Shown here: one piece after another, positions 42,899 to 53,400 of the stretch
How positions within the stretch are numbered: position 1 is the first letter of the stretch
How the letters are laid out: each line of letters starts with the position of its first letter
Origin: Flavobacteriales bacterium UBA4422
Lineage (GTDB): Bacteria > Bacteroidota > Bacteroidia > Flavobacteriales_G > Salibacteraceae
Assembly (NCBI GenBank): GCA_002389645.1
Contig: DGQE01000012.1
Coordinates: 126,098-190,097 of the forward strand
Reading direction: 5' to 3'
DNA: 64,000 nt
Notes under the pieces: model-generated
The model's input: the letters and a program-made list of their open reading frames with translations, nothing else
Databases searched by the model: none
Told to the model about the DNA's origin: nothing
Translations under genes and position numbers: made by a program

Positions 42899-45800
42899 TT
42901 ACATATTACGTCTGTATTGGCCGCCAACCTCAAATAGTGAATCGGTGATCTGGCCTAAGGAAGAATACTTGCACACCTCCATCAGTTCTTCAAACATGTT
43001 TCGGTTGTTGATCGCTGCCAATTGTAAGTTGCGCAAAAGATCTTCTTGCTTGTCGCCATAGGCTTCTTGCAAACGATTCTTCATCGCAATCTGATATTGC
43101 TTCTCTTCTTCTGTCGCACGAATGACTTCTCTTGGGAGAACTGTTGGACTTCCCTTAGAACTCAAGAAGGTATTCACCCCAATGATTGGGAACTCACCTG
43201 TATGCTTTAAGGTTTCGTAGTACAAACTTTCTTCTTGAATCTTACTGCGCTGGTACATGGTTTCCATTGCGCCCAATACTCCACCTCGCTCTGTAATTCT
43301 ATCAAACTCAATCAAAACAGCTTCTTCTACCAACTCGGTCAACTCTTCAATGATGAACGAACCTTGCAATGGATTTTCATTTTTCGCTAATCCCAATTCT
43401 CTGTTGATGATCAACTGAATGGCCATTGCCCTGCGCACACTCTCTTCTGTTGGTGTAGTAATTGCCTCATCATAAGCATTGGTATGCAGTGAATTGCAGT
43501 TATCGTAAATCGCATACAATGCCTGAAGTGTAGTTCGGATGTCGTTAAAATCGATCTCTTGTGCGTGTAAACTTCTTCCACTAGTTTGAATGTGGTATTT
43601 CAGCATTTGAGCTCGCGCGTTCGCCCCGTATTTTTTAGCTAAAGCTTTTGACCAAATCCTTCGCGCAACACGACCAATCACTGCGTATTCTGGATCGATT
43701 CCATTGCTAAAGAAGAAACTTAAGTTTGGTCCAAACGCATTGATGTCCATCCCTCTACTTAAGTAGTATTCTACGTAAGTGAATCCATTTGCAAGTGTGA
43801 ACGCTAGCTGCGTGATTGGGTTCGCTCCAGCCTCAGCAATATGATAGCCACTGATAGAAACCGAGTAGAAATTACGTACAGCATGGTTGACGAAACTCTC
43901 TTGCACATCGCCCATCAATCGAAGGGCAAATTCTGTACTGAAAATACAGGTGTTTTGCGCTTGATCTTCTTTCAAGATGTCTGCTTGAACAGTTCCTCGA
44001 ACAACGCTCATCGTCTCTTTCTTGATCTTTTCATAAACGCCTTTCTCAAGCACCAAATCACCCGTAACACCCAAAAGCATTAAACCAAGGCCATCATTCC
44101 CTTCTGGCAATTCACCTTGATATTTTGGACGCTCAAGACCACGATCTTCCCAAATTTCTTTGAGTTTTGCCTCTATGTTTTTCTCCAATTTGTTGGCTAC
44201 AATGTATTTCTCACATGCTTGATCAATGGCCGCATTCATAAAGAACCCAAGCAACATTGGAGCCGGACCATTGATGGTCATCGAAACTGAGGTTTTAGGA
44301 TCAGATAAGTCAAACCCGGAATACAACTTCTTGGCATCATCTAGACAGCATATGCTCACTCCAGAGTTTCCAACTTTACCATAAATATCAGGACGATGAT
44401 CAGGATCGTTTCCATACAACGTAACCGAATCAAATGCTGTACTCAAACGTTTGGCTGGCATACCCAAACTGACATAGTGAAAACGTCTGTTGGTACGCTC
44501 TGGCCCGCCTTCTCCAGCAAACATTCTGGTTGGATCTTCACCTTCTCTTTTGAATGGAAACAAGCCAGCTGTATATGGGAACTTACCCGGAACATTCTCT
44601 TGCAATGTCCATCTTAAAATATCTCCCCAACTTCTGTATTTAGGAGTAGATATTTTAGGGATTTTGGATTGACTTAATGATAGAGAATGTGTGGCAATCT
44701 TGATTTCTTTATCGCGCACTTTAAACGAGTAGAATTCATCTTTATAGCGCTGCATTTCAGCTGAGAATTTTTGAATAGAATCCCAGTTGTGCGGATCTAA
44801 ATCTTTCTTGACTTGCTCGAATTTTTCTTCTAACGCTGAAATCAGATCAGCGCTTCCACTGCTATCTTTAATTTCTTCAATGGTTCTAGAAATCGCATAC
44901 AATGAATCAGCGATTTGACTTTGCTCTTCCGTCCATTTATCATAAGCGCGATTGTTTTCAGCAATTTCACTTAAGTAGCGCGTTCTTGCTGGGGGAATGA
45001 TGAAGATTTTCTCGCTCATCTCATCTGTTATTTCGAACGTGGACTTAAGTTCAGTTGCACTCGTTTTACTGACCAACAAATCCATGATGCTCTTATACAG
45101 CGTATTCATTCCCGGATCGTTGAATTGACTCGCAATAGTTCCAAAAACAGGAATTTGATCATCTGGGGTATCCCACAAATTATGGTTGCGCTTGTATTGC
45201 TTTTTCACATCTCGCAATGCATCGAGAGCTCCTCGCTTATCAAACTTATTTAAGGCAACGATGTCAGCAAAATCGAGCATATCGATTTTCTCCAACTGCG
45301 TTGCTGCGCCAAACTCAGGCGTCATAACATACAAACTGGCATCGCTGTGATCTAAAATTTCAGTATCGCTCTGTCCGATTCCTGAAGTTTCTAAAATGAT
45401 CAAGTCAAACTGAGCGGCTTTCAATATCGAAAGCGCTTCTTTGACGTGCTTGCTCAAGGCTAAATTACTCTGACGCGTTGCTAACGATCGCATATAAACA
45501 CGTTCATTGCGAATGGCATTCATTCTAATTCTATCGCCTAAAAGGGCTCCGCCTGTTCTCTTCTTCGATGGGTCCACACTAACAATTCCCAATGTTTTAC
45601 TTGGAAAATCAACCAAGAATCTGCGCACTAATTCGTCCACCAAAGAACTCTTCCCTGCTCCGCCTGTTCCGGTTATTCCAAGAATCGGAACATTGTTCTT
45701 ATCAGCCATGGCGTGAACTTTGGCCATTTCTTCTTGAGAGCCTTCTGGGTTATTCTCAGCTGCTGAAATTAGCCTAGCAATTGAACCTCTATCCTTTTCT

Positions 45801-46276
45801 ACCAAATGAGAAACCTCACCGTTCAATGTCATTCCCGTTGGAAAGTCAGCTTGCTCCAGCATATCATTGATCATACCTTGCAATCCCATAGATCTTCCAT
45901 CGTCTGGATGGTACAACCGTGTAACTCCGTATGCATGTAATTCTTTGATCTCTTCCGGGAGTATAGTTCCTCCGCCTCCACCAAAAATCTTTATGTGGCT
46001 GACACCTTTTTCCTTCAGTAAATCATACATGTATTTGAAATACTCTACGTGACCTCCTTGATAGCTGGTCATCGCAATGGCTTGCGCATCCTCTTGAATA
46101 GCACAATTCACTACTTCCTCTACACTTCTATCGTGTCCCAAATGAATCACCTCAGCACCAGTGCTTTGTATGATTCTTCGCATGATGTTAATCGCTGCAT
46201 CATGACCATCAAATAATGAGGCTGCAGTAACAATACGGATTTTATTCTTGGGAGTGTAGGGCTTTGCTTGTTCCAT
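42899..46276 (-). CDS. icmF: Fused isobutyryl-CoA mutase IcmF
   Basis: The 1125-aa fusion carries, in order: a B12-binding domain (about 10-140; LFDGHDAAINIM at 21-32 holds the cobalamin-ligating His25), a MeaI-type chaperone GTPase (P-loop GITGTGGAGKSSLVDEL about 200-216) and the acyl-CoA mutase barrel (about 560-1100; PYTAGLFPFKREGEDPTRM...). This order (B12 domain, GTPase, mutase) is diagnostic of IcmF, which interconverts isobutyryl- and n-butyryl-CoA or related branched acyl-CoAs and loads its own cofactor. It works in the cytosol in branched-chain acid catabolism. A TATTTTCG box lies at 46298-46305. Confidence 0.95.
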   Translation of the reverse strand: MEQAKPYTPKNKIRIVTAASLFDGHDAAINIMRRIIQSTGAEVIHLGHDRSVEEVVNCAIQEDAQAIAMTSYQGGHVEYFKYMYDLLKEKGVSHIKIFGGGGGTILPEEIKELHAYGVTRLYHPDDGRSMGLQGMINDMLEQADFPTGMTLNGEVSHLVEKDRGSIARLISAAENNPEGSQEEMAKVHAMADKNNVPILGITGTGGAGKSSLVDELVRRFLVDFPSKTLGIVSVDPSKKRTGGALLGDRIRMNAIRNERVYMRSLATRQSNLALSKHVKEALSILKAAQFDLIILETSGIGQSDTEILDHSDASLYVMTPEFGAATQLEKIDMLDFADIVALNKFDKRGALDALRDVKKQYKRNHNLWDTPDDQIPVFGTIASQFNDPGMNTLYKSIMDLLVSKTSATELKSTFEITDEMSEKIFIIPPARTRYLSEIAENNRAYDKWTEEQSQIADSLYAISRTIEEIKDSSGSADLISALEEKFEQVKKDLDPHNWDSIQKFSAEMQRYKDEFYSFKVRDKEIKIATHSLSLSQSKIPKISTPKYRSWGDILRWTLQENVPGKFPYTAGLFPFKREGEDPTRMFAGEGGPERTNRRFHYVSLGMPAKRLSTAFDSVTLYGNDPDHRPDIYGKVGNSGVSICCLDDAKKLYSGFDLSDPKTSVSMTINGPAPMLLGFFMNAAIDQACEKYIVANKLEKNIEAKLKEIWEDRGLERPKYQGELPEGNDGLGLMLLGVTGDLVLEKGVYEKIKKETMSVVRGTVQADILKEDQAQNTCIFSTEFALRLMGDVQESFVNHAVRNFYSVSISGYHIAEAGANPITQLAFTLANGFTYVEYYLSRGMDINAFGPNLSFFFSNGIDPEYAVIGRVARRIWSKALAKKYGANARAQMLKYHIQTSGRSLHAQEIDFNDIRTTLQALYAIYDNCNSLHTNAYDEAITTPTEESVRRAMAIQLIINRELGLAKNENPLQGSFIIEELTELVEEAVLIEFDRITERGGVLGAMETMYQRSKIQEESLYYETLKHTGEFPIIGVNTFLSSKGSPTVLPREVIRATEEEKQYQIAMKNRLQEAYGDKQEDLLRNLQLAAINNRNMFEELMEVCKYSSLGQITDSLFEVGGQYRRNM

Positions 46277-46450
46277 AAAGAATGTGGTTTCGGGGAGCGA
46301 AAATAAGGATTGTCAGAGCGGAAACAGAGCACTTTTATCTGATTTAGACTAAAGTCATAAACAGTAATTAATCTTTGAAAAAGATACTCGCATCACATTG
46401 AAAACTAAGTTTCTATATAAATCGCACTCCATCTGTACTATTTTCGATGC

Positions 46451-49222
46451 ATGAAGAAACCAATTCTAATCACAGGCATATGTCTATCGCTTATCGTTTG
46501 CGCCTATATTTTTTCAGCTTCATCCGAATCACCAACAACAAACACCAGTGAAGGAATGATGAACCCACAACTCCGTGAGCAATGGGAACATCGGTTATTG
46601 GAAGACCCAACTACTGGATTAATTCCCGTTACTCGTGCACAAGAGCTAGCTTTCGCCAGCAAACTACCAGCTCTTGAAGCACAAGCAAACAGAGGAGAAT
46701 ATTATGATTTTACAGCGCGAGGTCCCTTCAATTTTGGAGGAAGAACCAGAGGTGCAGGAGTAGATATAACCAACGATAGCATTTTAATAGCTGGTTCCAT
46801 TTCTGGTCACATTTATAAATCAACCGATCAGGGTGCGAGTTGGGAGAAGAAAACTGCCAATGATCAAACCTGGGGTATAACATGTTTGGTACAAGACACA
46901 CGAGAAGGCAAAACAGGAACATGGTATGCTGGATCTGGAGAAGACTACAATAGCGCTAGCCAAGGCAGTTCAGCGCGCTTTATAGGCAATGGCATTTTAA
47001 AATCTACAGATAATGGTGAAACCTGGTTTTCATTAGAGAGCACACAAACTGAAAGTCCGCAGTCTATTGAATCATGGGATAGAATATGGAGAATTGCTTT
47101 AGATCCAAGTTCAGCAAACGATGTCGTGTTAGCGGCTCTTTCTGGCAGCATCATGCGCAGTGAAGATGGAGGAAGCTCATGGACAGAAACACTAGGCGGG
47201 AGCGGAACAGATGCCTACTATTCTGATATAGCAGTGAGCTCGGAAGGAGTGTTTTACGCTGCGCTTAGTTCTGATGGAGTAATTGCGGGTATATACAGAA
47301 GTACTGATGGAATAAATTGGACTAATATCACAACACCTAATTATCCAAATCAATACAGAAGAACTGTTATAGGGATTAACCCAAGTAACGAGTCTGAGGT
47401 TTATTTCATGGCCGAAACACCTAATAGTGGTAAACGATTCGAAAACTTCAGAGGAGACGTTGAGTGGATAAGCTTTTGGAAATACACCTATATCAATGGC
47501 GATGGAAGCAGCACTGGTGGAACTTGGGAAGACCGTTCAATCAATTTACCAAGAGGGCCATTCAAATTCGATGACATCAACCTTCAGGGCGGATACAATA
47601 TGTTAGTTACCGTGCACCCCAATGATGAAAACACAGTTATCATTGGAGGTACAAACCTATTTAGATCAACAAGCGCTTTTGCTGATAGCACAAACACCAC
47701 CTTTATAGGTGGCTATGAAGAAACCACTGATCTTCCTGATTTTCAAATCTATCCGAACCACCATCCAGATCAACACAAGGTGTTTTTCTCACCTACTAAT
47801 CCTGACGTAATGTTCTCAGCCAACGATGGAGGTGTTCAGCGCACCTCAGACATTATGGCCACACCAGTGGTTTGGGAGTCGTTGAACAATGGTTACAACA
47901 CCACACAATTCTATTCGGTTGCACTTGACCATGGCACTGTAGGTAGCAATGAGCTCATGGGAGGACTGCAAGACAATGGCACATTCTTCACAAATTCAGA
48001 TGATCCTTATCAATGGAAATTCCCTTGGAGTTATGATGGTGCTTTCACAGCCATTTCTGATGGAGGAACGATGCATTTGACCTCGATACAATTGGGCCGC
48101 ATGTTCAAAATTCAACTCGATGCAAATGGCAACAGAACTGGATGGAAACGTTTTGACCCAATAGGTGGAGACAATTATTATTTCATTCACCCATGGGCAA
48201 TGGACCCTTCAGACAATGGAATAGTCTACTTGCCACTTCGCAACAGGCTTTGGATCAATGACATTGTAGATGAGCTACCAATTGACAACGGAACAGATTC
48301 AATTAGCGCGGGCTGGAGGCAGTCTTCATTTGCATTGAATGGAAGCGGAAGTGCGGTTGGTGTTTCAACAGACAACCCGCCCCATAGAGTTTATGTTGGC
48401 ACTTCAAGCGGTACATGTTTTAAAGTCGACAACGCACATACTGCAACACCTACTTTTTCGAACATATCAAATTTTGAAGGCGCTTCAGGAAACATCAACT
48501 GTATTGCAGTTGACCCCGAAAATGGAGACCACGCAATGGCCATATTTAGTAACTACAACGTTCATAGCATTCATTTTACTGAAGATGGCGGTACAACGTG
48601 GTTCAGAGCTGGTGGAAACTTAGAATCAGAAAGTGCCCCAGATGGCTTTCCTGAAAACTTATATAATATAGGACCAGCACCATCAATTCGATGGGCGAAG
48701 ATTTTAAATGTGTCAGGAGGAAAGGTCTATTTTGTTGGAACCAGCGTTGGCCTATTTGCCACACAAAATTTGGCTTTTGGAACCGATAGAGCGAGTGACT
48801 CGACTTACTGGGTACAAGTAAGTAAAGAAGAAATTGGAAATACTGTGGTTATGATGCTTGACAGTCGCGAGGAAGATAATCTTCTTGCTGTGGCTACCCA
48901 TGGTTCAGGAATGTATTCAGCTCATATTCCTAACAATTGGAATATAACTTCAATTGAGACCGCTATAACTAAAAATAACGAGATGTTAATCTACCCAAAC
49001 CCCGCAAAGGATTTTATCAAAGTTGAGACAGATGCATTCGCCAATGGTGTAATCAACATCAAAATAAGTGACATTCAAGGTAGAGAGGTATTCTCTCAGA
49101 AGACTGGTTACTTAGTCGATAAATCGATCAAAATCAACACATCCAACCTAAAATCAGGCATTTACATGTTGGATATAAATCAGAATAAAAAAAGACTAAC
49201 GAAGAAAGTCGTGATTAATTAA
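46451..49222 (+). CDS. BNR-repeat propeller protein with T9SS sorting domain
   Basis: The 923-aa protein is an exported beta-propeller. N-terminal signal/anchor at about 1-25, then BNR/Asp-box repeats of the sortilin/Vps10 type (KSTDQGASW about 118-126, KSTDNGETW about 185-193, RSEDGGSSW about 237-245, TEDGGTTWFRAG about 712-723) and a T9SS type A domain (about 838-923; LIYPNPAKDFIKV...SGIYMLDI). Asp-box propellers bind or cleave glycans or act as scaffolds, and no catalytic residues are identified. A TATTTTCG box at 46439-46446 sits four bases before the ATG, suggesting a very short or absent leader. Confidence 0.88.
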   Translation: MKKPILITGICLSLIVCAYIFSASSESPTTNTSEGMMNPQLREQWEHRLLEDPTTGLIPVTRAQELAFASKLPALEAQANRGEYYDFTARGPFNFGGRTRGAGVDITNDSILIAGSISGHIYKSTDQGASWEKKTANDQTWGITCLVQDTREGKTGTWYAGSGEDYNSASQGSSARFIGNGILKSTDNGETWFSLESTQTESPQSIESWDRIWRIALDPSSANDVVLAALSGSIMRSEDGGSSWTETLGGSGTDAYYSDIAVSSEGVFYAALSSDGVIAGIYRSTDGINWTNITTPNYPNQYRRTVIGINPSNESEVYFMAETPNSGKRFENFRGDVEWISFWKYTYINGDGSSTGGTWEDRSINLPRGPFKFDDINLQGGYNMLVTVHPNDENTVIIGGTNLFRSTSAFADSTNTTFIGGYEETTDLPDFQIYPNHHPDQHKVFFSPTNPDVMFSANDGGVQRTSDIMATPVVWESLNNGYNTTQFYSVALDHGTVGSNELMGGLQDNGTFFTNSDDPYQWKFPWSYDGAFTAISDGGTMHLTSIQLGRMFKIQLDANGNRTGWKRFDPIGGDNYYFIHPWAMDPSDNGIVYLPLRNRLWINDIVDELPIDNGTDSISAGWRQSSFALNGSGSAVGVSTDNPPHRVYVGTSSGTCFKVDNAHTATPTFSNISNFEGASGNINCIAVDPENGDHAMAIFSNYNVHSIHFTEDGGTTWFRAGGNLESESAPDGFPENLYNIGPAPSIRWAKILNVSGGKVYFVGTSVGLFATQNLAFGTDRASDSTYWVQVSKEEIGNTVVMMLDSREEDNLLAVATHGSGMYSAHIPNNWNITSIETAITKNNEMLIYPNPAKDFIKVETDAFANGVINIKISDIQGREVFSQKTGYLVDKSIKINTSNLKSGIYMLDINQNKKRLTKKVVIN

Positions 49223-49226
49223 CTTC

Positions 49227-49721
49227 CTATTTGACCGCTTTTGGAGCAGAAACAGGTGTCAATGGCTGGGCTGAGGCGTCCCTTTTCCTTTTCTGCTTTG
49301 GTCGGATCGTATCGCCTGCAGGCTGACGCTTGAGTCTTTTTTGTCCTTGATTTTGACGCATCTGCTGCCTATTAAACCCTTCTGCGTCATCAAGCTCATT
49401 GATGAACTCTTCAATATGAGTAGTTTTCTGCAAAATATATTGATAATGATAGTGAAGACTTCCTTTTGACTTATGGGTAGTCACAGAGGTTGCATGCACA
49501 ACATAGCCATCGGTTCGGTAATTCTCTATAGTCCTGATCAGCTCAACTTTAGCCTTACTAAGGTCGTCAAAGTCCTCGTTTTCAATCGGCAACTCAGCTT
49601 CGATTAAGTGAATCGTTGCTGTATTCTCTTTTGTTCGTTCGGTATAATCGATGAACATTGTTTGCGAAAAAAGTTTCGTACAGAAAAGTAGTGCTGCGAT
49701 TAAAATGATCTTCGTCTTCAT
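49227..49721 (-). CDS. Exported protein of unknown function, basic C-terminus
   Basis: From ATG 49721 the 164-aa product has a signal peptide (about 1-20, ending LFSQ), a mixed alpha/beta middle (SLHYHYQYILQKTTHIEEF about 88-106), and a strongly basic, Gln/Arg/Lys-rich disordered tail (QNQGQKRLKRQPAGDTIRPK about 122-141). No family is recognised. The basic tail might touch nucleic acid or anionic surface polymers, but this is only a guess. Convergent with the BNR gene. Confidence 0.68.
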   Translation of the reverse strand: MKTKIILIAALLFCTKLFSQTMFIDYTERTKENTATIHLIEAELPIENEDFDDLSKAKVELIRTIENYRTDGYVVHATSVTTHKSKGSLHYHYQYILQKTTHIEEFINELDDAEGFNRQQMRQNQGQKRLKRQPAGDTIRPKQKRKRDASAQPLTPVSAPKAVK

Positions 49722-49788
49722 GGCTTCCAAATTATTAGACAAAGAAAGGAAGGATTTTTAGCATTTGTGCTGATTGGTGTCAGTGATT

Positions 49789-51657
49789 TCACTTTTTTAT
49801 TCTTCGAAAGAGTCCATACCGCAGTTTATTGGATGGAACTTGTTCAAATTCGACTGCTTCAAAACCAATAGAATCTAAACCTTTATTCCACACATACGCA
49901 GTAATGGTACCGCCTTTGTCAAAATCAGGTAAATCCCTTAAATCAAAGGCCATACCCGAAGTATAAACAGAATCAACAGTCGTAAACGGACTTAAAGCCG
50001 AGGATTTCCAGAGTGATTCATCTGTAGACGATTTCCATTCTACTACTAGCATGCCTGAGTTATACCTCTCACCTATCCAATGAGACTGAATGACTATGTT
50101 AGAATTGTTTAGCGAATCGATGGGAGTATAAACCGAAGGCTCTCCATATTCTTTTCCATCAAGGTTCACCCTCTGCTTCTCTTTTGCTAAGTCATCATTC
50201 AGTGGCTTGAACAATAAGTAGGCCGTGGCCGATTGGTATGGATACACTCTGTCCACCCGTGGAAATCGGTTTAAAACTTGCGCCAAAACTTCTTTGGGCG
50301 TGCCAGCATGCGTGACCAAGAACACTGCATTTGAAGACAAATTGTTCACATACTGCGCCAGACCATTGTTTTCGATTAGAGGTTCAATAAGCTGAACTTC
50401 CTGCATAGACTCTAACTCTTTTTCATCGATAAACCGAACAGCATCTGGCCTCAAATCAAATAATGGAGAGACCTTAATTTCACGACTAAACTCATTCAAA
50501 ACATGAATAGGGTCTTGAAATTCGGTTTTAATATTCAAATGGAAATGCGATCGTTCTGTCAAACTGAAGATTCCAAAAATCAAAACAAACAGCGTAACAA
50601 TTTTGCTCATAGCTGCATCAAATTGAGAGAAAAAAGATCCAGATATTAATACCAAAGAGGGAAATGTAAACAGCATAGTGCCGAAATGCATTAATGCGCT
50701 AACTTGAATAGAATAGTAATACGCAATCAGGTATGGAATTATCCAGCTTCCAAATAATAGACCTTGCATCAATAGAGCGCTTCTGTTAAACCTTCCCCTG
50801 AAAAAGTAAATGACAAAAGCAATCACTATGGGAATTACAAGAAACCACGAATAATGAAACGAGTATCCTAATAGATTCATCCAATAATTGGGTTTTGGCT
50901 CCTGAAGCCAATCGCCAATTCCACCTAAAGACAAGTGATGAAGCGTAATATTCAAATGCGGCAACCAAAGAATGAAAGCGAATATTGATGACAGTAAAAA
51001 CCAGCGTTTTTGCTTGTTTTTCAACTTAAATACAAACCACAATGCAGATAACACGATAATCTGAAGCAAAGCAAAATAATGGGTATAAGCAGATAGCGCA
51101 GCAAAAACAGCAAATCCTAACAAGCTAACTTTCCTGTCGTTTTGAGAATATTCAATCAAATAATAAAATGCCCAAAGCATAAACATAAGACCAAATGCAT
51201 AAGGGCGGGCCCATTGTGAGTAAACCACTGAATATTGGAGAACGGCCATTAATGCAGCAGATACATAGGCACTCTTTGCGCTAAAAAGGGTTCTGGCAAG
51301 AATGAAAATTAGGTAAACAGATACCACTCCCGAAAGAATAAATGGGAGCTTTACTAAAGGAGGACTATAGCCAATCAAGGCAGTCCAAGTCCACAAAAAA
51401 ACCTGAGTAAAAGCAGGATGTCCATCTATCCAAACACCATGACTAATCAGATCAGAAAAAGTAAGGAAGCGTGTCCGCATTAATGCGCTTAGCTCGTCAT
51501 GATGATACTGCATTACAGGCCACATCCAAAACCTGATAAGAGATGCTGCAATCAGAACGACTATTAGAACAGTATTTGGCGATCGATTGATTAAAGTTGA
51601 GTTGTTCTTATTCCACTCTTGTTTGAATTCAGACTGACTCTTGTTTTTTTTCGACAC
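49789..51657 (-). CDS. Membrane glycosyltransferase, GT39-like
   Basis: A 622-aa protein with about 10-12 membrane helices in the first 340 residues. After the first helix comes a periplasmic loop with paired acidic residues, YHHDELSALMRTR (about 50-62), the DE motif typical of GT39/ArnT-type transferases, which take sugars from polyprenol phosphate. The soluble C-terminal half (about 360-622) lies outside the membrane. The GTG at 51657 is chosen because TACCTTTG at 51669-51662 sits four bases before it; a TTG at 51708 would give 17 more residues. Confidence 0.82.
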   Translation of the reverse strand: MSKKNKSQSEFKQEWNKNNSTLINRSPNTVLIVVLIAASLIRFWMWPVMQYHHDELSALMRTRFLTFSDLISHGVWIDGHPAFTQVFLWTWTALIGYSPPLVKLPFILSGVVSVYLIFILARTLFSAKSAYVSAALMAVLQYSVVYSQWARPYAFGLMFMLWAFYYLIEYSQNDRKVSLLGFAVFAALSAYTHYFALLQIIVLSALWFVFKLKNKQKRWFLLSSIFAFILWLPHLNITLHHLSLGGIGDWLQEPKPNYWMNLLGYSFHYSWFLVIPIVIAFVIYFFRGRFNRSALLMQGLLFGSWIIPYLIAYYYSIQVSALMHFGTMLFTFPSLVLISGSFFSQFDAAMSKIVTLFVLIFGIFSLTERSHFHLNIKTEFQDPIHVLNEFSREIKVSPLFDLRPDAVRFIDEKELESMQEVQLIEPLIENNGLAQYVNNLSSNAVFLVTHAGTPKEVLAQVLNRFPRVDRVYPYQSATAYLLFKPLNDDLAKEKQRVNLDGKEYGEPSVYTPIDSLNNSNIVIQSHWIGERYNSGMLVVEWKSSTDESLWKSSALSPFTTVDSVYTSGMAFDLRDLPDFDKGGTITAYVWNKGLDSIGFEAVEFEQVPSNKLRYGLFRRIKK

Positions 51658-51811
51658 AAAACAAAGGTAAGGATATGAGTAAAGAGACAGATAAATGAAA
51701 TGTGACAAAAGTCACGGAGATACTATCAATACTGAGACTGATTGATATCATGTTTTAAAAATCCGCCTACATATACTTTCGAATTGTGATTAAAAGCTAA
51801 ACAAAAGAATC

Positions 51812-53047
51812 ATGACTAAGAACATTGTAATATTAGGTGCTGGAACTGCAGGTACAATGATGAGTAATCATCTCAGAAGAGCACTAGATAAAGATTGGAA
51901 GATCACCATAATCGATCAACGTACTGAGCACCATTATCAACCAGGGTATTTATTCGTGCCGTTTGGAGTGTATGGACCGGAGGATATTGTTAAACCGATA
52001 GAAAAATTCATTCCAGATGGAGTCAATTTAAAGCTCGGAGCTATTGACAAAATCTATCCTGAAAAAGATAAAGTGGTAATGGTTTCTGGCGAGGAGTTTG
52101 ACTATGATATTCTCATTGTTGCCACAGGAACTGACATTGCGCCAGAAGAGACCGAAGGCATGATGGGACCTCATTGGCAGAAAGATGTTTTTGACTTCTA
52201 CACCCTAGAAGGGTCTTCTGCTCTTGCAAAAAAGTTCAGAGATTGGGAAGGAGGGAAATTGGTGATCAATATAGTTGAAATGCCAATCAAATGCCCTGTA
52301 GCTCCTCTCGAGTTCGCATTTTTAGCGAATGCCTTTTTCGAGCAAAAAGGAATGAGAGATAAAGTAGATATTGTGTTTGCTACTCCAATGAGCGGTGCTT
52401 TCACAAAACCCAAAGCCACTGAAAAATTAGATTATCTGTTGAATGAGAAAAACATTGAGATTGTTCCTGATTTCAATGTAATGGCTGTAGATGGAGAAGC
52501 AAAAACCATCATGGATTACGGAGGAAAAGAAGTTTCTTATGATGTTTTGGTTACGGTACCTACCAATAAAGGAAGCGATTTAATGGAACGATCTAGAATA
52601 GGTGATGAATTGAACTACATACCTACAGACAGAGCAACCCTTCAAACCAAAGTGAAAGAGAATATTTTCGCTATAGGTGACGCAACCAACATACCAGCAT
52701 CAAAAGCAGGTTCAGTTGCTCACTTTGAAGGTGAGGTACTTTTAGAGAATGTCCTAAATTACATTCAAGGCAAAGACCTTAAAGAAGGCTTTGACGGACA
52801 CGCAAACTGCTTCATTGAAACCGGACACGGTAAAGCATTATTGATCGACTTCAATTATACCCATGAACCAGTGTCAGGAACATTTCCTTTCCCTGGTGTA
52901 GGACCGCTCAATCTTTTAAAAGAAAGCAGAATGAATCACATGGGTAAAATGGCCTTCAAATGGATATATTGGAATATGCTTATTACAGGAAGACACCTTC
53001 CTTTTGTAACGACAAAAATGCAAGAAGCAGGCAAAAACTTTGATTAA
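51812..53047 (+). CDS. Sulfide:quinone oxidoreductase-like flavoprotein
   Basis: The 411-aa flavoprotein has NAD/FAD motifs VILGAGTAGTMMSNHL (about 6-21), LIVATGTDIAPEE (about 101-113) and IFAIGDATNIPASKAGSVAH (about 285-304). Cys161 (EMPIKCPVAPLEF) and Cys333 (ANCFIETG) fit the two redox cysteines of SQR; a third, present in some SQRs, is absent. The enzyme would oxidise sulfide at the membrane and pass electrons to quinone, forming bound polysulfide. The downstream tusE and dsrE2 genes support sulfur transfer. A TACTTTCG box lies at 51774-51781. Confidence 0.85.
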   Translation: MTKNIVILGAGTAGTMMSNHLRRALDKDWKITIIDQRTEHHYQPGYLFVPFGVYGPEDIVKPIEKFIPDGVNLKLGAIDKIYPEKDKVVMVSGEEFDYDILIVATGTDIAPEETEGMMGPHWQKDVFDFYTLEGSSALAKKFRDWEGGKLVINIVEMPIKCPVAPLEFAFLANAFFEQKGMRDKVDIVFATPMSGAFTKPKATEKLDYLLNEKNIEIVPDFNVMAVDGEAKTIMDYGGKEVSYDVLVTVPTNKGSDLMERSRIGDELNYIPTDRATLQTKVKENIFAIGDATNIPASKAGSVAHFEGEVLLENVLNYIQGKDLKEGFDGHANCFIETGHGKALLIDFNYTHEPVSGTFPFPGVGPLNLLKESRMNHMGKMAFKWIYWNMLITGRHLPFVTTKMQEAGKNFD

Positions 53048-53072
53048 AACACACCAAACAAAAACAGAAATC

Positions 53073-53381
53073 ATGGAAAAGACAATTGGAAATAAAACAG
53101 TTAACGTCAGTGAAGATGGATATCTTATTGACTTAAACGAATGGGATAAAGATGTAGCGACCGCAATCGCTCAAGAAGAAGGAATTACACTTGCTGATGA
53201 TCACTGGAAAGTAATAGAATACCTTCAGAATCAGCATAAAAATGATGTACCTCTTACAATTCGAAGTGTTGGAAAAAGTGGAGTTGTAGATATCAAAGGA
53301 TTTTACGCTCTGTTTCCTGAAGGACCGCTTAAAAAAGCCAGTAGAATTTCTGGAATTCCAAAACCTGTAAGTTGTATTTAA
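53073..53381 (+). CDS. tusE: TusE/DsrC family sulfur-transfer protein
   Basis: From ATG 53073 the 102-aa protein is full length for the DsrC/TusE/YccK family: VNVSEDGYLIDLNEWDKDVA (about 10-29), TLADDHWKVIEYLQ (about 39-52) and the C-terminal arm GIPKPVSCI with the penultimate Cys101. The second Cys that DsrC proper carries 11 residues earlier is Ser90 here, so it is the single-Cys type, which relays persulfide sulfur. In the middle of a three-gene unit with SQR and DsrE2. Confidence 0.92.
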   Translation: MEKTIGNKTVNVSEDGYLIDLNEWDKDVATAIAQEEGITLADDHWKVIEYLQNQHKNDVPLTIRSVGKSGVVDIKGFYALFPEGPLKKASRISGIPKPVSCI

Positions 53382-53400
53382 TCACTAAAAATTAGAACTC

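Noticed and set aside
46277..46450. Cobalamin riboswitch between icmF and the BNR gene
   Set aside because: Only 174 bases and no B12-box-like sequence was seen.
48339..48623. Plus-strand frame inside the BNR gene
   Set aside because: Overlaps a continuous propeller coding frame.
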